A stretch of 24,596 nt of DNA from Burkholderiales bacterium (GTDB lineage Bacteria; Pseudomonadota; Gammaproteobacteria; Burkholderiales; Burkholderiaceae), in the NCBI GenBank assembly GCA_947447845.1, contig CANFNO010000003.1, positions 1-24,596 of the forward strand. The letters are read 5' to 3'. Shown here piece by piece: positions 1 through 8,671 of the stretch. A model generated the notes under the pieces. The model did not search any database. It saw only the letters and a list, made by a program, of their open reading frames with translations, and had not been told where the DNA came from. A program made the position numbers and the translations under genes. Position 1 is the first letter of the stretch; every line of letters starts with the position of its first letter.

Positions 1-730
1 CACCTACGGCCACACCGATGTACTGCTGAACCGCCCCGCGATTGCGCCGGTGGGCCAGGCGCGCAGCAATACCGATGTGTTCCGTGCACTGGCCAAGCGT
101 ATGGGTTTCAACGATCCGTGCTTTCTAGAAGACGATCTCACCATGGTGCGCCAGGCCTTTGGCGACGCGATTTCCTTTGACGAGCTATTGGGCCAGGGCT
201 TTGTCACCGCGCCACTGCCGGATGCGCCCTTTGCCCTGGGTAAGTTTCCGACCCCCTCCGGAAAATGCGAGTTTTTCAGCCAGCGTCTGGCCGATGCGGG
301 GCAGGACGGCCTGCCAGACTACTTGCCCAATTACGAACTGCCGCAGCCAGGCGACGCCTATCCACTGGCCATGATTTCACCCCCGGCGCGCAACTTTCTC
401 AACAGCAGCTTTGTCAACGTCAAGAGCCTGCGCGACATCGAAGGTGAGCCGCTGCTGGAGATGCATGCCGACGATGCGTTGGCACGCGGAATTTCCAGCG
501 GAGATACGGTGCGCGTCTTCAATGACCGTGGTTCCTACCGCTGCACCGTGCAAATCAACCAGCGCGCACGACCGGGCGTGGTCAATGGACTGGGGGTGTG
601 GTGGCGCAAACTGGGCCTGGACGGCAGCAACGTGAACGAACTCACCAACCAGCGACTCACCGACATGGGGCGCGCACCCACTTTCTACGACTGCGCCGTG
701 CAGGTGGAGTGCAGTGGATCGATTGGTTAG
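1..730 (+). CDS. Molybdopterin oxidoreductase, C-terminal part (5' end outside window)
   Basis: The reading frame is open from base 2 and ends at the TAG at 728-730, so only about the last 242 residues are present. The visible part looks like the end of the catalytic domain followed by the molybdopterin-dinucleotide-binding domain of the DMSO-reductase/BisC-type superfamily. A stretch of the type YPLAMISPPARNFLNSSF is followed by a beta-barrel-like segment (HADDALARGISSGDTVRVFNDRG) and a C-terminal NGLGVWWRKLG. Members of this superfamily carry a bis-MGD cofactor and oxidise or reduce small substrates. The substrate cannot be named from this fragment, and the N-terminal Fe-S motif that would help lies outside. 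The next gene starts 78 bp downstream on the same strand. Confidence 0.85.
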   Translation, partial: TYGHTDVLLNRPAIAPVGQARSNTDVFRALAKRMGFNDPCFLEDDLTMVRQAFGDAISFDELLGQGFVTAPLPDAPFALGKFPTPSGKCEFFSQRLADAGQDGLPDYLPNYELPQPGDAYPLAMISPPARNFLNSSFVNVKSLRDIEGEPLLEMHADDALARGISSGDTVRVFNDRGSYRCTVQINQRARPGVVNGLGVWWRKLGLDGSNVNELTNQRLTDMGRAPTFYDCAVQVECSGSIG

Positions 731-808
731 GTTTATCCCCAGAAACGGCTTCCTAAGCTACCATCCCACAAAGAATTCAATTCTCTGACATCCACGCACC
801 GGAGGGAC

Positions 809-2194
809 ATGACCGTCGCGAACATTAACCGCTTCATTCAGCACCTGCAGGCTGCATTTGAGGGGTTGCGCGTGGACGTTCCCATGGCCGACATAGAAAC
901 CATGGCAGTTTTGGTGCACAGCGCCATGGAGAGTCCCCGTAGGCGCTACCACTGCTCTGAACATGCGCTCTACATGTGCGAGGGCATGAGCCCTCGGCAG
1001 GTGTTGGCCGCGATCTTTCACGACTTGGTCTATTACCAGCTTGATGACGGCTTTCCCGCACGGGCGACACGTTTTCTGACGCCCCTGGTTAGCAAGCAAA
1101 GAGATGAACTGGTGCTGCTCAAGGTCAGTGACCAGGACAGTGCCATGCAGCTGTGCTTTCAGATCTTTGGCTTTAGGGCAGGACAGGTATTGCCGCTTTT
1201 TGAGGGCATGAACGAGTTCCTCAGTGCGGCTGTTGCCGTGCGCCTGCTGGAGGCGCATCTGTCACTGCCAGACCTGATTGCAGTGGTTGCTTGCATAGAG
1301 GCGACCATACCCTTTCGCGCACCGCAGGAGGACGGGCAGGATTGCTGCGACCTGTTGGCCTTGCGGGTGCGCGAGCAGGCTCGCTTGTGTTTGGGACTCA
1401 CTGAAGACGCCCCGCTTACCAAATACACCGACGCCGTGATGTGTGATGCCATTGCCATTGCGAATCGCGATGTGGGCGGCTTTGCAGAACCCAGCCCGGC
1501 CAAATTCGTCTCCGCCACGTGGCTGCTGATCGAAGAGTCCAACGCGCCTTTGGCGGCAGTTGGGGTTTACACCCTGCGCGACTACCGTGAGGCGCTTACC
1601 CGGATGCAAGTTTTTCTGCACGGGCTCCAGCCCGAGCGGGTGTTCCATCACTATGCCGGCTTCCCGCGAGAAGCAGAGTTCCAGCGCTTGACCACCGCAG
1701 CAGCTGCCAACATCGCCTTTGCCCTGTCATTTTTGCAATTGAAGATTACGTCGATTTCCATCATCGAGGCACTGGCGCTGGAAACCGGGGGCAATTGCCC
1801 GGTCTCCATGTTTCTGGGAGATGTCCGTAGCGCTCAGGGCGTGCCGCAACGGGTGGAAGATTACCTGCCAAGCGGACCTCAGCTCCAGGGACTCGACGCC
1901 CAAATCCTGCAAGTGCTGGAACAGGGGCGTCCTGTGGATTCCCGCAACGACCTGACCATCTCGCCGTTGACGGCCTATGTATACCGCTGCCTGGGTGTTG
2001 CAGGCAGCGCCGCTGCTTTGGCGCATGCCCAACAGTTGTCAAGCGGTGCTCTCCAGCCTGCGAAATTTCTGGCCGCACTGCCGCAGGACATGTTGGGCAA
2101 CGTGATCGATGCCTGCGCACAAATTGCAATCTCACGCAGAAATAGTCTGGTCATGCTTAAGTCAAGCCTTCAACAACACGTAACCAGGGCCTAG
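809..2194 (+). CDS. HD-domain-like protein of unknown function (461 aa)
   Basis: This is a soluble protein with no signal peptide or clear membrane span. Residues 47-80 (RRYHCSEHALYMCEG, then LAAIFHDLVYYQ) match the start of metal-dependent HD-superfamily phosphohydrolases such as COG4339: H48, H52 and the H71-D72 pair would be metal ligands. A later IEATIPFRAP segment sits where that family has its third helix but lacks the usual histidines, so activity is uncertain. The remaining 250 or so residues are helical and not recognised. The start at 809 follows GGAGGG (801-806) by only 2 bases, tighter than usual, but no better in-frame start is seen nearby. The HPt gene follows after 38 bp on the same strand, which suggests a signalling role. 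Long antisense frames over this gene are shadows. Confidence 0.8.
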   Translation: MTVANINRFIQHLQAAFEGLRVDVPMADIETMAVLVHSAMESPRRRYHCSEHALYMCEGMSPRQVLAAIFHDLVYYQLDDGFPARATRFLTPLVSKQRDELVLLKVSDQDSAMQLCFQIFGFRAGQVLPLFEGMNEFLSAAVAVRLLEAHLSLPDLIAVVACIEATIPFRAPQEDGQDCCDLLALRVREQARLCLGLTEDAPLTKYTDAVMCDAIAIANRDVGGFAEPSPAKFVSATWLLIEESNAPLAAVGVYTLRDYREALTRMQVFLHGLQPERVFHHYAGFPREAEFQRLTTAAAANIAFALSFLQLKITSISIIEALALETGGNCPVSMFLGDVRSAQGVPQRVEDYLPSGPQLQGLDAQILQVLEQGRPVDSRNDLTISPLTAYVYRCLGVAGSAAALAHAQQLSSGALQPAKFLAALPQDMLGNVIDACAQIAISRRNSLVMLKSSLQQHVTRA

Positions 2195-2232
2195 GGGCGC
2201 GTTTCGTCCCAAGAGCGCGATAGTTTTCCCCC

Positions 2233-2886
2233 ATGCCGGAACCTCAACCTCAATCCTTGCAAGCTATGCCTCTCAGCCACGCTGATCTGCTGTTAGCGCT
2301 TCGCAATATTGCGGGTTTGGATGTGAATCTGGGCTTGCTGCGAACCAGTAACAACGTGGACTTTTATGCCTCCATGTTGCGCAAGTTCGTGGTTTCGCAA
2401 CAGGACGCGGCCGAGCGTATCCGTCAGGCTCTGCAGACTCAGGACACCGACGCGGCAGAACGTCACGCCCACACATTGAAAAGTGTGGCGGGCAACCTGG
2501 GTGCCAGTACGCTTCAAGATGCCGCAGATGCGTTGGAAAGCGTGCTGTGCAAAAGACTAAATGCCCCGGAAATTCAGGCCGAATTCTTGGCTGTCGAACA
2601 GCTTTTGATGGAACTGGTTCGGGACCTTAAGGCATCGCCCGCACTGGTTGAGGTGAGGCTTGCCGCCCGCATGCAAGACCTGACGGAAGTTGAAAGAACT
2701 TCAGCGCGCGAGGTGGCTGGCGATATCAAACAATGCTTGCGACAGGACGACGCCGGTGCCAGCGAACTGTGGAATATCCACGCCTTTGTGCTTAGGGCAC
2801 TTTACCCAAACGCGGCGGCCATCGAATCCGCCATCGGCAACTTCGAATTTGAGATCGCACTGGAACTGATGGATCACTCAGCCTGA
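2233..2886 (+). CDS. Stand-alone HPt (histidine phosphotransfer) domain protein
   Basis: This 217-residue protein contains a single histidine-phosphotransfer domain. The segment around residues 74-91 (AERHAHTLKSVAGNLGA) is the diagnostic HPt helix, with H80 the likely phospho-acceptor. HPt modules relay phosphate between a hybrid histidine kinase and a response regulator. No kinase or receiver domain is fused here and none is adjacent. The C-terminal 60 residues (ending in FEFEIALELMDHSA) resemble the tail that follows the HPt domain in large hybrid kinases, so the gene may derive from such a protein. There is no obvious Shine-Dalgarno sequence before 2233; translation may be coupled to the HD-like gene 38 bp upstream. 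The partner kinase is unknown. Confidence 0.8.
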   Translation: MPEPQPQSLQAMPLSHADLLLALRNIAGLDVNLGLLRTSNNVDFYASMLRKFVVSQQDAAERIRQALQTQDTDAAERHAHTLKSVAGNLGASTLQDAADALESVLCKRLNAPEIQAEFLAVEQLLMELVRDLKASPALVEVRLAARMQDLTEVERTSAREVAGDIKQCLRQDDAGASELWNIHAFVLRALYPNAAAIESAIGNFEFEIALELMDHSA

Positions 2887-3118
2887 CCCGTTTCGCAAAC
2901 TTCGGAGAGTTCAAACCTCCATCGAGTTGCCGGTCACAGCCCTATTTTTGGATGCGGGGCTGGTTCTAAGGCCTAACACTCCAACCCAAAATTCTTGCCT
3001 CTCTAAGCTTTAGCCCCTGGTTTGCCCCGCTCCCGCAAACAAGTACTTTTTAGCTGCACAATGCAGCGAATTTCAATATAAATATTTTCGATTTTAGGAA
3101 CTTGATGATGGGAGCCAG

Positions 3119-4018
3119 ATGTTCGATCGTGCGCAACTAGAGGCATTTTCTGCCGTCATACAGCACGGCAGTTTCGAGCGTGCAGCCACCGTGTTGAATG
3201 TGACGCGGGGCGCGGTTTCGCAACGCATCAAAGCGCTTGAAGAAGCACTTGCAACCATTCTGGTGGTCAGGGATAGACCCGTCGTGGCCACCCGCACGGG
3301 CGAAATTTTGTTGCGTCATATCAGGGCACTAAAGGCCCTGGAGGATGACATTCTCAGTGCCCTATCACACAAACAGCAAGACCGAACACCGGTCCCCATC
3401 GCTATTGCCGTCAACGCCGACTCGCTATCAACCTGGTTTAGTCCCTTGGTCGGAATACTGCTGAGCCAATACAAGATTGCATTGGAAATCATTTGCGATG
3501 ATCAGGATCACACGTTTCGCAGGTTGACCAAGGGGGAAGTGTTGGGCTGTGTCTCCAGCGAACCCGAAGCAGTGCATGGGTTCGAAGCCACACCGCTGGG
3601 TGTGATGCACTACGTTTGCGTGGCCACTCCTGAATTCAAGCAAAAGTACTTCCCTGACGGCCTGACTATTGCAGCGATTCTCGAAGCACCGGCCCTGTTG
3701 TTTGACCGAAAAGACGCACTGCATGACCAATACCTCAAGCAGCTTTTCGAGATCAAGGTTGGTCAATACACACGACACTACTTGCCGTCACCGATGGCCT
3801 TGCTGAATGGCATTTGCGCAGGGCTGGGATACGCCATGGCACCCAGCCAACGGATCAAGGACATGTTGCACGATGGTCAACTGGTCGAGATTACGCCCGG
3901 ACGTAAGGTGACCGTTCCCTTGTATTGGCATCACTGGAAAATGGAGCCTCCGTTGGCAAGAGCCTTGTCGCAAACCATCACTTCGCACGCACTTGAGACG
4001 CTAGATCAACTGGCTTGA
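3119..4018 (+). CDS. argP: LysR-family transcriptional regulator, ArgP (IciA)-like
   Basis: This is a 299-residue LysR-type regulator of standard length. An N-terminal winged helix-turn-helix (about residues 4-62, with GAVSQRIKALE as recognition helix) is followed by the two-lobed effector domain. The segment AVNADSLSTW near residue 100 and the C-terminal LYWHHWKMEP closely follow Escherichia coli ArgP, which senses lysine/arginine and controls basic amino-acid export. GGGAG (3110-3114) lies 4 bases before the ATG, and the upstream 60 bp are AT-rich, as expected for a promoter or LysR operator. The expected exporter (argO/lysE) is not adjacent. The gene instead converges on a minus-strand transporter and overlaps its 3' end by 41 bp. 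The family call is firm; the effector is inferred. Confidence 0.88.
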   Translation: MFDRAQLEAFSAVIQHGSFERAATVLNVTRGAVSQRIKALEEALATILVVRDRPVVATRTGEILLRHIRALKALEDDILSALSHKQQDRTPVPIAIAVNADSLSTWFSPLVGILLSQYKIALEIICDDQDHTFRRLTKGEVLGCVSSEPEAVHGFEATPLGVMHYVCVATPEFKQKYFPDGLTIAAILEAPALLFDRKDALHDQYLKQLFEIKVGQYTRHYLPSPMALLNGICAGLGYAMAPSQRIKDMLHDGQLVEITPGRKVTVPLYWHHWKMEPPLARALSQTITSHALETLDQLA

Positions 4019-5273
4019 GACTAGCAGAGGCGGCATGCCACCCAAACACAACCAGCGATGCAAGCAAACCTGCGGCCAGTGACAACAGATCCGCATCCAG
4101 AGTGGTCCACCCAGCCCAACCAAACAAGTAACCCATCAGGGAAGCAGTAAAGCCGGCCAGCATGGCAGACCAAGCACCCTGTGCTGAAATTTTCCAGCCC
4201 ACGAAGAGCGTTACAAACACAACGCAAATTGCACCAAGGTAGACCATGTTCAAGGCGACCATGGTGTCTATGATGGCCTGCCCTCTGGAGGCGATTAATC
4301 CGCCGAGCAAGACCATGGCAAGATTTACCCAACCGGGTCGGTACTTGCAGTCAGTAGCGCTTAAAGCTGCTGAACTCATGGCTCTGACAATGGCGGCGGC
4401 CGAACCCAAGGCCGCTGTCAACAACCCGGCCAACATCACCCATTCATATCCTGATGCCAAGCGTCTGGCCACCCCTGCCATGATGAAAGGAATGATTTGG
4501 TTGTCACTGGCGGGCTGCGCAGCCGATTGCACACTTTGATAAGCTAAAACAACCGAAGCAGGCAAAAATCCGAACAAAAACAAAAATCCTGCGGCCATCA
4601 GACATCCCAGCACTGCCGCACGCCGGCTCCTGGCTGCCATGACAAATTGCTGGTAGTCCGCCCCGGTGACCACAAGCGGTGCAATCGCCAAAACAATCGC
4701 CCACAGCCGAATCGCGGGAATACGCTGCAGGTCTGCGGTAAACGATGGCACTGCCAGCAAAAACACCGGCAGGCCATCGAGCGAAAACAGGGCGTAAAGT
4801 AGCAACAGGCTGCTAGCCATCAGGCACACGGCGAATACTTTGGCGGCCAGTTCCAGTTTCATTCTGGATGCCAAAAATATAGAAATCAGCATCAAGGCAT
4901 AGGCAGGTGTCGTTGACACGCCCACCAGTTTCACGACCGCTACGCCACCCTGAATTTGCGCCGCCAACACACCGCTCATCCAGATCACCGAAAGCAACGC
5001 CACTAGTTTGCTGACTTTCACACCGTATGCCGCCCCCAGTACCTGCCAAATTTGCAAACCACTTCGCCAAATTTTGGGGGCTAGCAGTGCCAGCACCGCC
5101 ACGCCCAGAGCCGTGACCACGGCATATATACTGCCGGCCATCCCCCATAGCAGAGCCACTTCGCCACTGCCAAACAAAAAGCCAATTCCATAGCTGGTCG
5201 AGACCAGCAAAGTTGCAACCTGCCAGGCAGACAAGGTTTCGGAACAGCACGCACTTGTAGGGTCGCTACGCAT
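3978..5273 (-). CDS. Sodium:solute symporter-like (SSS/APC-fold) membrane transporter
   Basis: This is a 431-residue, strongly hydrophobic protein with about 12 predicted membrane spans. The N-terminal segment (SYGIGFLFGSGEVALLWGMAGSIYA, residues 27-51) is glycine-rich, like the broken helix 1 of the SSS family in the APC superfamily. LVVTGADYQQFVMAARS (about residue 200) and a central SAAAIVRAMSSA segment also fit. The substrate cannot be told. Its ATG lies 6 bp after the stop of the desaturase gene, so the two are probably cotranscribed. Its last 41 bp overlap the 3' end of the convergent argP-like gene, which may cause transcriptional interference. A frame on the opposite strand inside it is a shadow. 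Confidence 0.8.
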   Translation of the reverse strand: MRSDPTSACCSETLSAWQVATLLVSTSYGIGFLFGSGEVALLWGMAGSIYAVVTALGVAVLALLAPKIWRSGLQIWQVLGAAYGVKVSKLVALLSVIWMSGVLAAQIQGGVAVVKLVGVSTTPAYALMLISIFLASRMKLELAAKVFAVCLMASSLLLLYALFSLDGLPVFLLAVPSFTADLQRIPAIRLWAIVLAIAPLVVTGADYQQFVMAARSRRAAVLGCLMAAGFLFLFGFLPASVVLAYQSVQSAAQPASDNQIIPFIMAGVARRLASGYEWVMLAGLLTAALGSAAAIVRAMSSAALSATDCKYRPGWVNLAMVLLGGLIASRGQAIIDTMVALNMVYLGAICVVFVTLFVGWKISAQGAWSAMLAGFTASLMGYLFGWAGWTTLDADLLSLAAGLLASLVVFGWHAASASLKPVDLASQVRAK

Positions 5274-5279
5274 AGTCAG

Positions 5280-6251
5280 TCATTCCCGGACGACAGATTG
5301 CTTGCCAAACAGATAACTGGTGCAAATGCAGGCTTGTTGCTGAAAAACGGGTAGTTTTAACAAAGCTTGATGGGTTGCCGGCAAATGATAGTACGGAACT
5401 GTGGGCAACAAATGGTGTGTCAAGTGATAGCCGTTATTGTGGGGGTGAACAATATAACGAAGAATACCTTTCGCCGTAATATCGCGCGAAAACTGAAAAA
5501 CACCCCCCGATGTTCGTCCGAAATGGTCGCACATTTCACGAAACAAAGTGATGAGAAAAAAGACAGTCGCCCTTGCAGTCAACCAAAGGCCAAGGAATAC
5601 GTCCGCAGTTTCCCAACCCGAGGTGAAACCAATGCAGGCCCAAAGACCGATCCACCAAAATACGATATATAGCAATTTGTGCTGAGCGAGAGGCTTCGCA
5701 AAGTCCCCTGCGAGCGTGCCGACCCAAAGGCTTGGCTTCACAAGATTCGCGCGAAAGGTTTCACGCCAGCAGTTTCTTTGCGATCCGGCTGATTGCATAT
5801 AGTCCGGATCGAGGTTTGGATCGCCCAGGTGCATGTGATGTGCCAGATGCGTCTTGCGGTAGTTTTCAAAGTCGGCAAACAACAGTGGGGCGACCAGGGC
5901 GCGAGCGATGAAATCGTTCGCCTGAGCACGCCTGCTCACGTTGCGATGCGCGAGATCATGCAAGACATTACCCAGGGCACGTTGCCGGTTGCCTATGACA
6001 AACAGGGCACCCGGCACTGCCCACCATCCCCACTGCATAACAGCCCATAGCGAAACAAATAGGCAGGCCCAGTCAAACGCCAGGTGACTCAGTGAGCGAG
6101 TCAAAGATGTTTGAAACATCGTTGACTTGTCAGTAACCGCGTGCTCCAGTGCCTGCCGAATTTGTCGCAGGTCGTTGGCAACCAGGTGTTCAAAAACAGG
6201 CGCCGCTGCAGGCGTTTCAGAGGAATGTGGAAAAGTTGAGGCATGAATCAC
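5280..6251 (-). CDS. Membrane fatty acid desaturase/hydroxylase superfamily protein
   Basis: This 323-residue integral membrane protein carries all three histidine boxes of the di-iron desaturase family: HDLAH at residues 98-102, HLAHH at 135-139 and HNNGYHLTHH at 271-280. Together these supply the ligands for the non-heme di-iron centre. Hydrophobic segments lie around residues 60-88 and 195-235. Such enzymes introduce double bonds or hydroxyls using O2 and an electron donor; no reductase or ferredoxin gene is adjacent, so substrate and donor are unknown. The start is a GTG at 6249-6251, supported by GGAG (6259-6262) seven bases upstream. It is the first gene of a probable two-gene operon with the SSS-like transporter. 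Confidence 0.88.
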   Translation of the reverse strand: MIHASTFPHSSETPAAAPVFEHLVANDLRQIRQALEHAVTDKSTMFQTSLTRSLSHLAFDWACLFVSLWAVMQWGWWAVPGALFVIGNRQRALGNVLHDLAHRNVSRRAQANDFIARALVAPLLFADFENYRKTHLAHHMHLGDPNLDPDYMQSAGSQRNCWRETFRANLVKPSLWVGTLAGDFAKPLAQHKLLYIVFWWIGLWACIGFTSGWETADVFLGLWLTARATVFFLITLFREMCDHFGRTSGGVFQFSRDITAKGILRYIVHPHNNGYHLTHHLLPTVPYYHLPATHQALLKLPVFQQQACICTSYLFGKQSVVRE

Positions 6252-6467
6252 AGTGGTACTCCAGTAAAAGCTGCAAATGCAGCGGGGCGTGAATGCTATG
6301 AATCAAGAAGTGCGGAAAGTCAATCAGATAGAAAAATTAACCGATCGCGAAAAATACTATCGCTCAAGAAAAGGTGTTCTTTAGGCTGAAAGTTGAATCA
6401 CACTAACGTCATGTAGCTTCAGGTTTTGTCAAATTTGGTAAGCGATGGGAGGAGCGAAATTCTTGTC

Positions 6468-7007
6468 ATGACGGAATCCTCAGCGACCGTTTCTATTTTT
6501 TACGCAGACTTATGCGTCTTACCGTTGGAGATTCACGAGACGGTGCGGCAGAACGCTGATATTGAGCAAATTGCTGCTTCAAAATTAATAGAGCACAACA
6601 GCTATGACACAACCTATTGGTGGAAACTGCCTGATCAAATTGAACAGACTGCCGATCCAATGACTGCCGAAGGTGTCTATGACAGGAGGCCCACCCTCAA
6701 GACCCCTGCGCGAAGCGATCCGCCATCCACGGCGGCCAACGCGTCATGCACAAATGGACTGCCCGGTTCACAATTTGAAACAAAGTTGTTCCGCAAACGT
6801 AAGCATCCGTTGATGAACCAACGCGTTGGACGGCCCTATTTTCAAAGCAATACTGGGTTCAACGGTCGGACACTTCTGCCAAGCACTTGGGACCCAAAGC
6901 AATCATCCATCGGACTTAGGCTGCGCACGCATCGCGGGTTTGATAAGCAAATTCATGAAGGCATTGTCTGTCTGGCGTTCGGCATTGATTCAGAAGTTGC
7001 CAAATGA
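6468..7007 (+). CDS. Hypothetical protein, first gene of a c-di-GMP operon (179 aa)
   Basis: I do not recognise this protein. From the ATG at 6468 it has 179 residues, no signal peptide and no membrane span. The first 80 residues are ordinary in composition; the rest is rich in Arg, Pro, Thr and Asn and looks poorly structured. A strong GGGAGGAG (6447-6454) lies 13 bases upstream, a long spacing; the frame can also be opened from a TTG at 6426. The main reason to believe it is genetic: its TGA overlaps the ATG of the PAS-GGDEF-EAL gene as ATGA (7004-7007), the same arrangement as between the next two genes. It could be a non-coding leader or decayed gene instead. Confidence 0.4.
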   Translation: MTESSATVSIFYADLCVLPLEIHETVRQNADIEQIAASKLIEHNSYDTTYWWKLPDQIEQTADPMTAEGVYDRRPTLKTPARSDPPSTAANASCTNGLPGSQFETKLFRKRKHPLMNQRVGRPYFQSNTGFNGRTLLPSTWDPKQSSIGLRLRTHRGFDKQIHEGIVCLAFGIDSEVAK

Positions 7008-8671
7008 CGCGCCTTGATCGACTAGCGCAATGGCATTGGGAGCAGGATGCCACGCTTCGCTTCTCACGCGTTGAATCTGTTGATGCAACGCGCGAAGTGA
7101 TCGGGCAATCGATGCTCGGCAAGACATGGTCTCACTTTGAGGCAGCTTATTCGGGCGATGAAGCATGGATTCACCATTTGAATTTGTTGCGCCAGCGCGA
7201 GCCGTTCTTTAACTTTGAATTGAAGATTGCGAGAACCGAAAGGGAATATGCCTGGCTCAGCCTAAGCGGGGTTCCGGTTCACGATTCAAATGGGGTTTTC
7301 ATTGGTTACAGAGGCGTCGGTCGGGACATCACCGGGTTAAAGATAGCGGACGAAACAATCGCGAGACTGACGCTGAATGATCAACTCACTGGACTTGGAA
7401 ACCGGCGCCTCTTGTTGGATCGACTGGCCTTTGCACGAATTAGTGGCGTCCGATCACAAGAAATTGGTGCGCTGATTTACGTGGATATCGACCAATTCAA
7501 GGTATTCAATGATGTAGTGGGTCATGACCTCGCAGACACGTTGTTGATCGAGGTAGGTGCACGCTTGGTTGGCTGCGTGCGTGATTGCGACACAGTTACG
7601 CGCCTGGGTGGAGACGTATTCGTCATTCTGGTCACCAACCTGGGATGCGATTCAGGTCGCGCTTATCAGAATTTGCAAAGAGTAGTGAATAAGGTGTCCA
7701 CCGCATTGGAACTGCCATTTCCGACTTCATTGGATATTGCCTTAAGGACCTCAGCGCATGCGCCGCACTTTTCCTGCAGCATGGGAGTTTGTCTGTTTCA
7801 GGGAGTGGACACCCAGATTGAAGACATCATGAAGCGTGCTGAGTTGGCGCTGCTACAAGCCAAGCAGGACGGCCGAAAGCGAGTCCGTTATTTTGACGCG
7901 CAAGTAGAAGAGCAAGTCAACCACCGCGCACAGATGGAAGCAGACCTGCATGTTGCGTTGCGTACTGGTCAGTTCAGGTTGTTCTATCAACCGATAGTTG
8001 GCATGGCAAAAAATGTGATTGGTTATGAGGCGCTAGTACGCTGGCAGCATCACACGTTGGGGCTGCTCGCTCCAGGCGTTTTCATTGATGTGGCCGAGCA
8101 GAGTGGTCTTATCGTTCCCCTAGGGGAATGGATACTAGCAACTGCCTGTGCGCAACTATTGGAATTTCAGTCTGACCCGGAAAAACGGCACTTGACTATT
8201 GCTGTGAATTTGAGCGCACGTCAATTGGTGCAGGCCGATATAGTTGACGTTGTGACCCGCATCTTGACCGACAGTGGAGTGCCCGCGAATCGACTGAAAC
8301 TGGAGATTACGGAGAGCATGTTGCTCAATGATATAGACACCACCGCACAAAAAATCAAGGCGCTATGTGAATTGGGAATTCAGTTCGCGCTGGATGATTT
8401 TGGTACCGGCTATTCTTCGCTAGGGTATTTAAAAAAGCTATCTCTGAGTCAACTAAAAATTGACCATTCGTTTGTCAAAGGACTACTGACTGAGCCCGTC
8501 GATGCCGCCATTGTTCGAACCATTATTCAGCTTGCCAGAAGCCTTGGGATGTCAGTGATCAGCGAAGGCGTTGAACTGGAAGGACAGAGAAAAGTCTTGG
8601 CAGACATGGGGTGCAATGAATTCCAAGGGTACCTTTTTGGCAGACCTGCACCTATGTCACTAGCTCCATGA
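7004..8671 (+). CDS. PAS-GGDEF-EAL protein, likely c-di-GMP phosphodiesterase with degenerate GGDEF
   Basis: This is a 555-residue soluble protein with three domains. A PAS domain starts at the N-terminus (about residues 5-110, ending YRGVGRDITG), then GGDEF (about 118-298), then EAL (about 312-550). In the cyclase domain the active-site loop reads GGDVF (202-206), so the glutamate needed for catalysis is valine, while DIDQFKVFND (161-170) is intact. The EAL domain keeps its usual residues: EAL at 342-344, N402, LEITES with E434 and E437, DDFGTGYSS at 464-472, K485, D487 and E521. The likely activity is hydrolysis of c-di-GMP to pGpG, with the GGDVF domain perhaps binding GTP as a regulator. 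It overlaps both neighbours by ATGA. Confidence 0.9.
   Translation: MTRLDRLAQWHWEQDATLRFSRVESVDATREVIGQSMLGKTWSHFEAAYSGDEAWIHHLNLLRQREPFFNFELKIARTEREYAWLSLSGVPVHDSNGVFIGYRGVGRDITGLKIADETIARLTLNDQLTGLGNRRLLLDRLAFARISGVRSQEIGALIYVDIDQFKVFNDVVGHDLADTLLIEVGARLVGCVRDCDTVTRLGGDVFVILVTNLGCDSGRAYQNLQRVVNKVSTALELPFPTSLDIALRTSAHAPHFSCSMGVCLFQGVDTQIEDIMKRAELALLQAKQDGRKRVRYFDAQVEEQVNHRAQMEADLHVALRTGQFRLFYQPIVGMAKNVIGYEALVRWQHHTLGLLAPGVFIDVAEQSGLIVPLGEWILATACAQLLEFQSDPEKRHLTIAVNLSARQLVQADIVDVVTRILTDSGVPANRLKLEITESMLLNDIDTTAQKIKALCELGIQFALDDFGTGYSSLGYLKKLSLSQLKIDHSFVKGLLTEPVDAAIVRTIIQLARSLGMSVISEGVELEGQRKVLADMGCNEFQGYLFGRPAPMSLAP

Noticed and set aside
758..2135. Several minus-strand frames of 101-166 residues opposite the HD-like gene
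   Set aside because: They are antisense shadows of a GC-rich coding gene; no ribosome sites, no recognisable domains, and the plus-strand gene has an HD motif.
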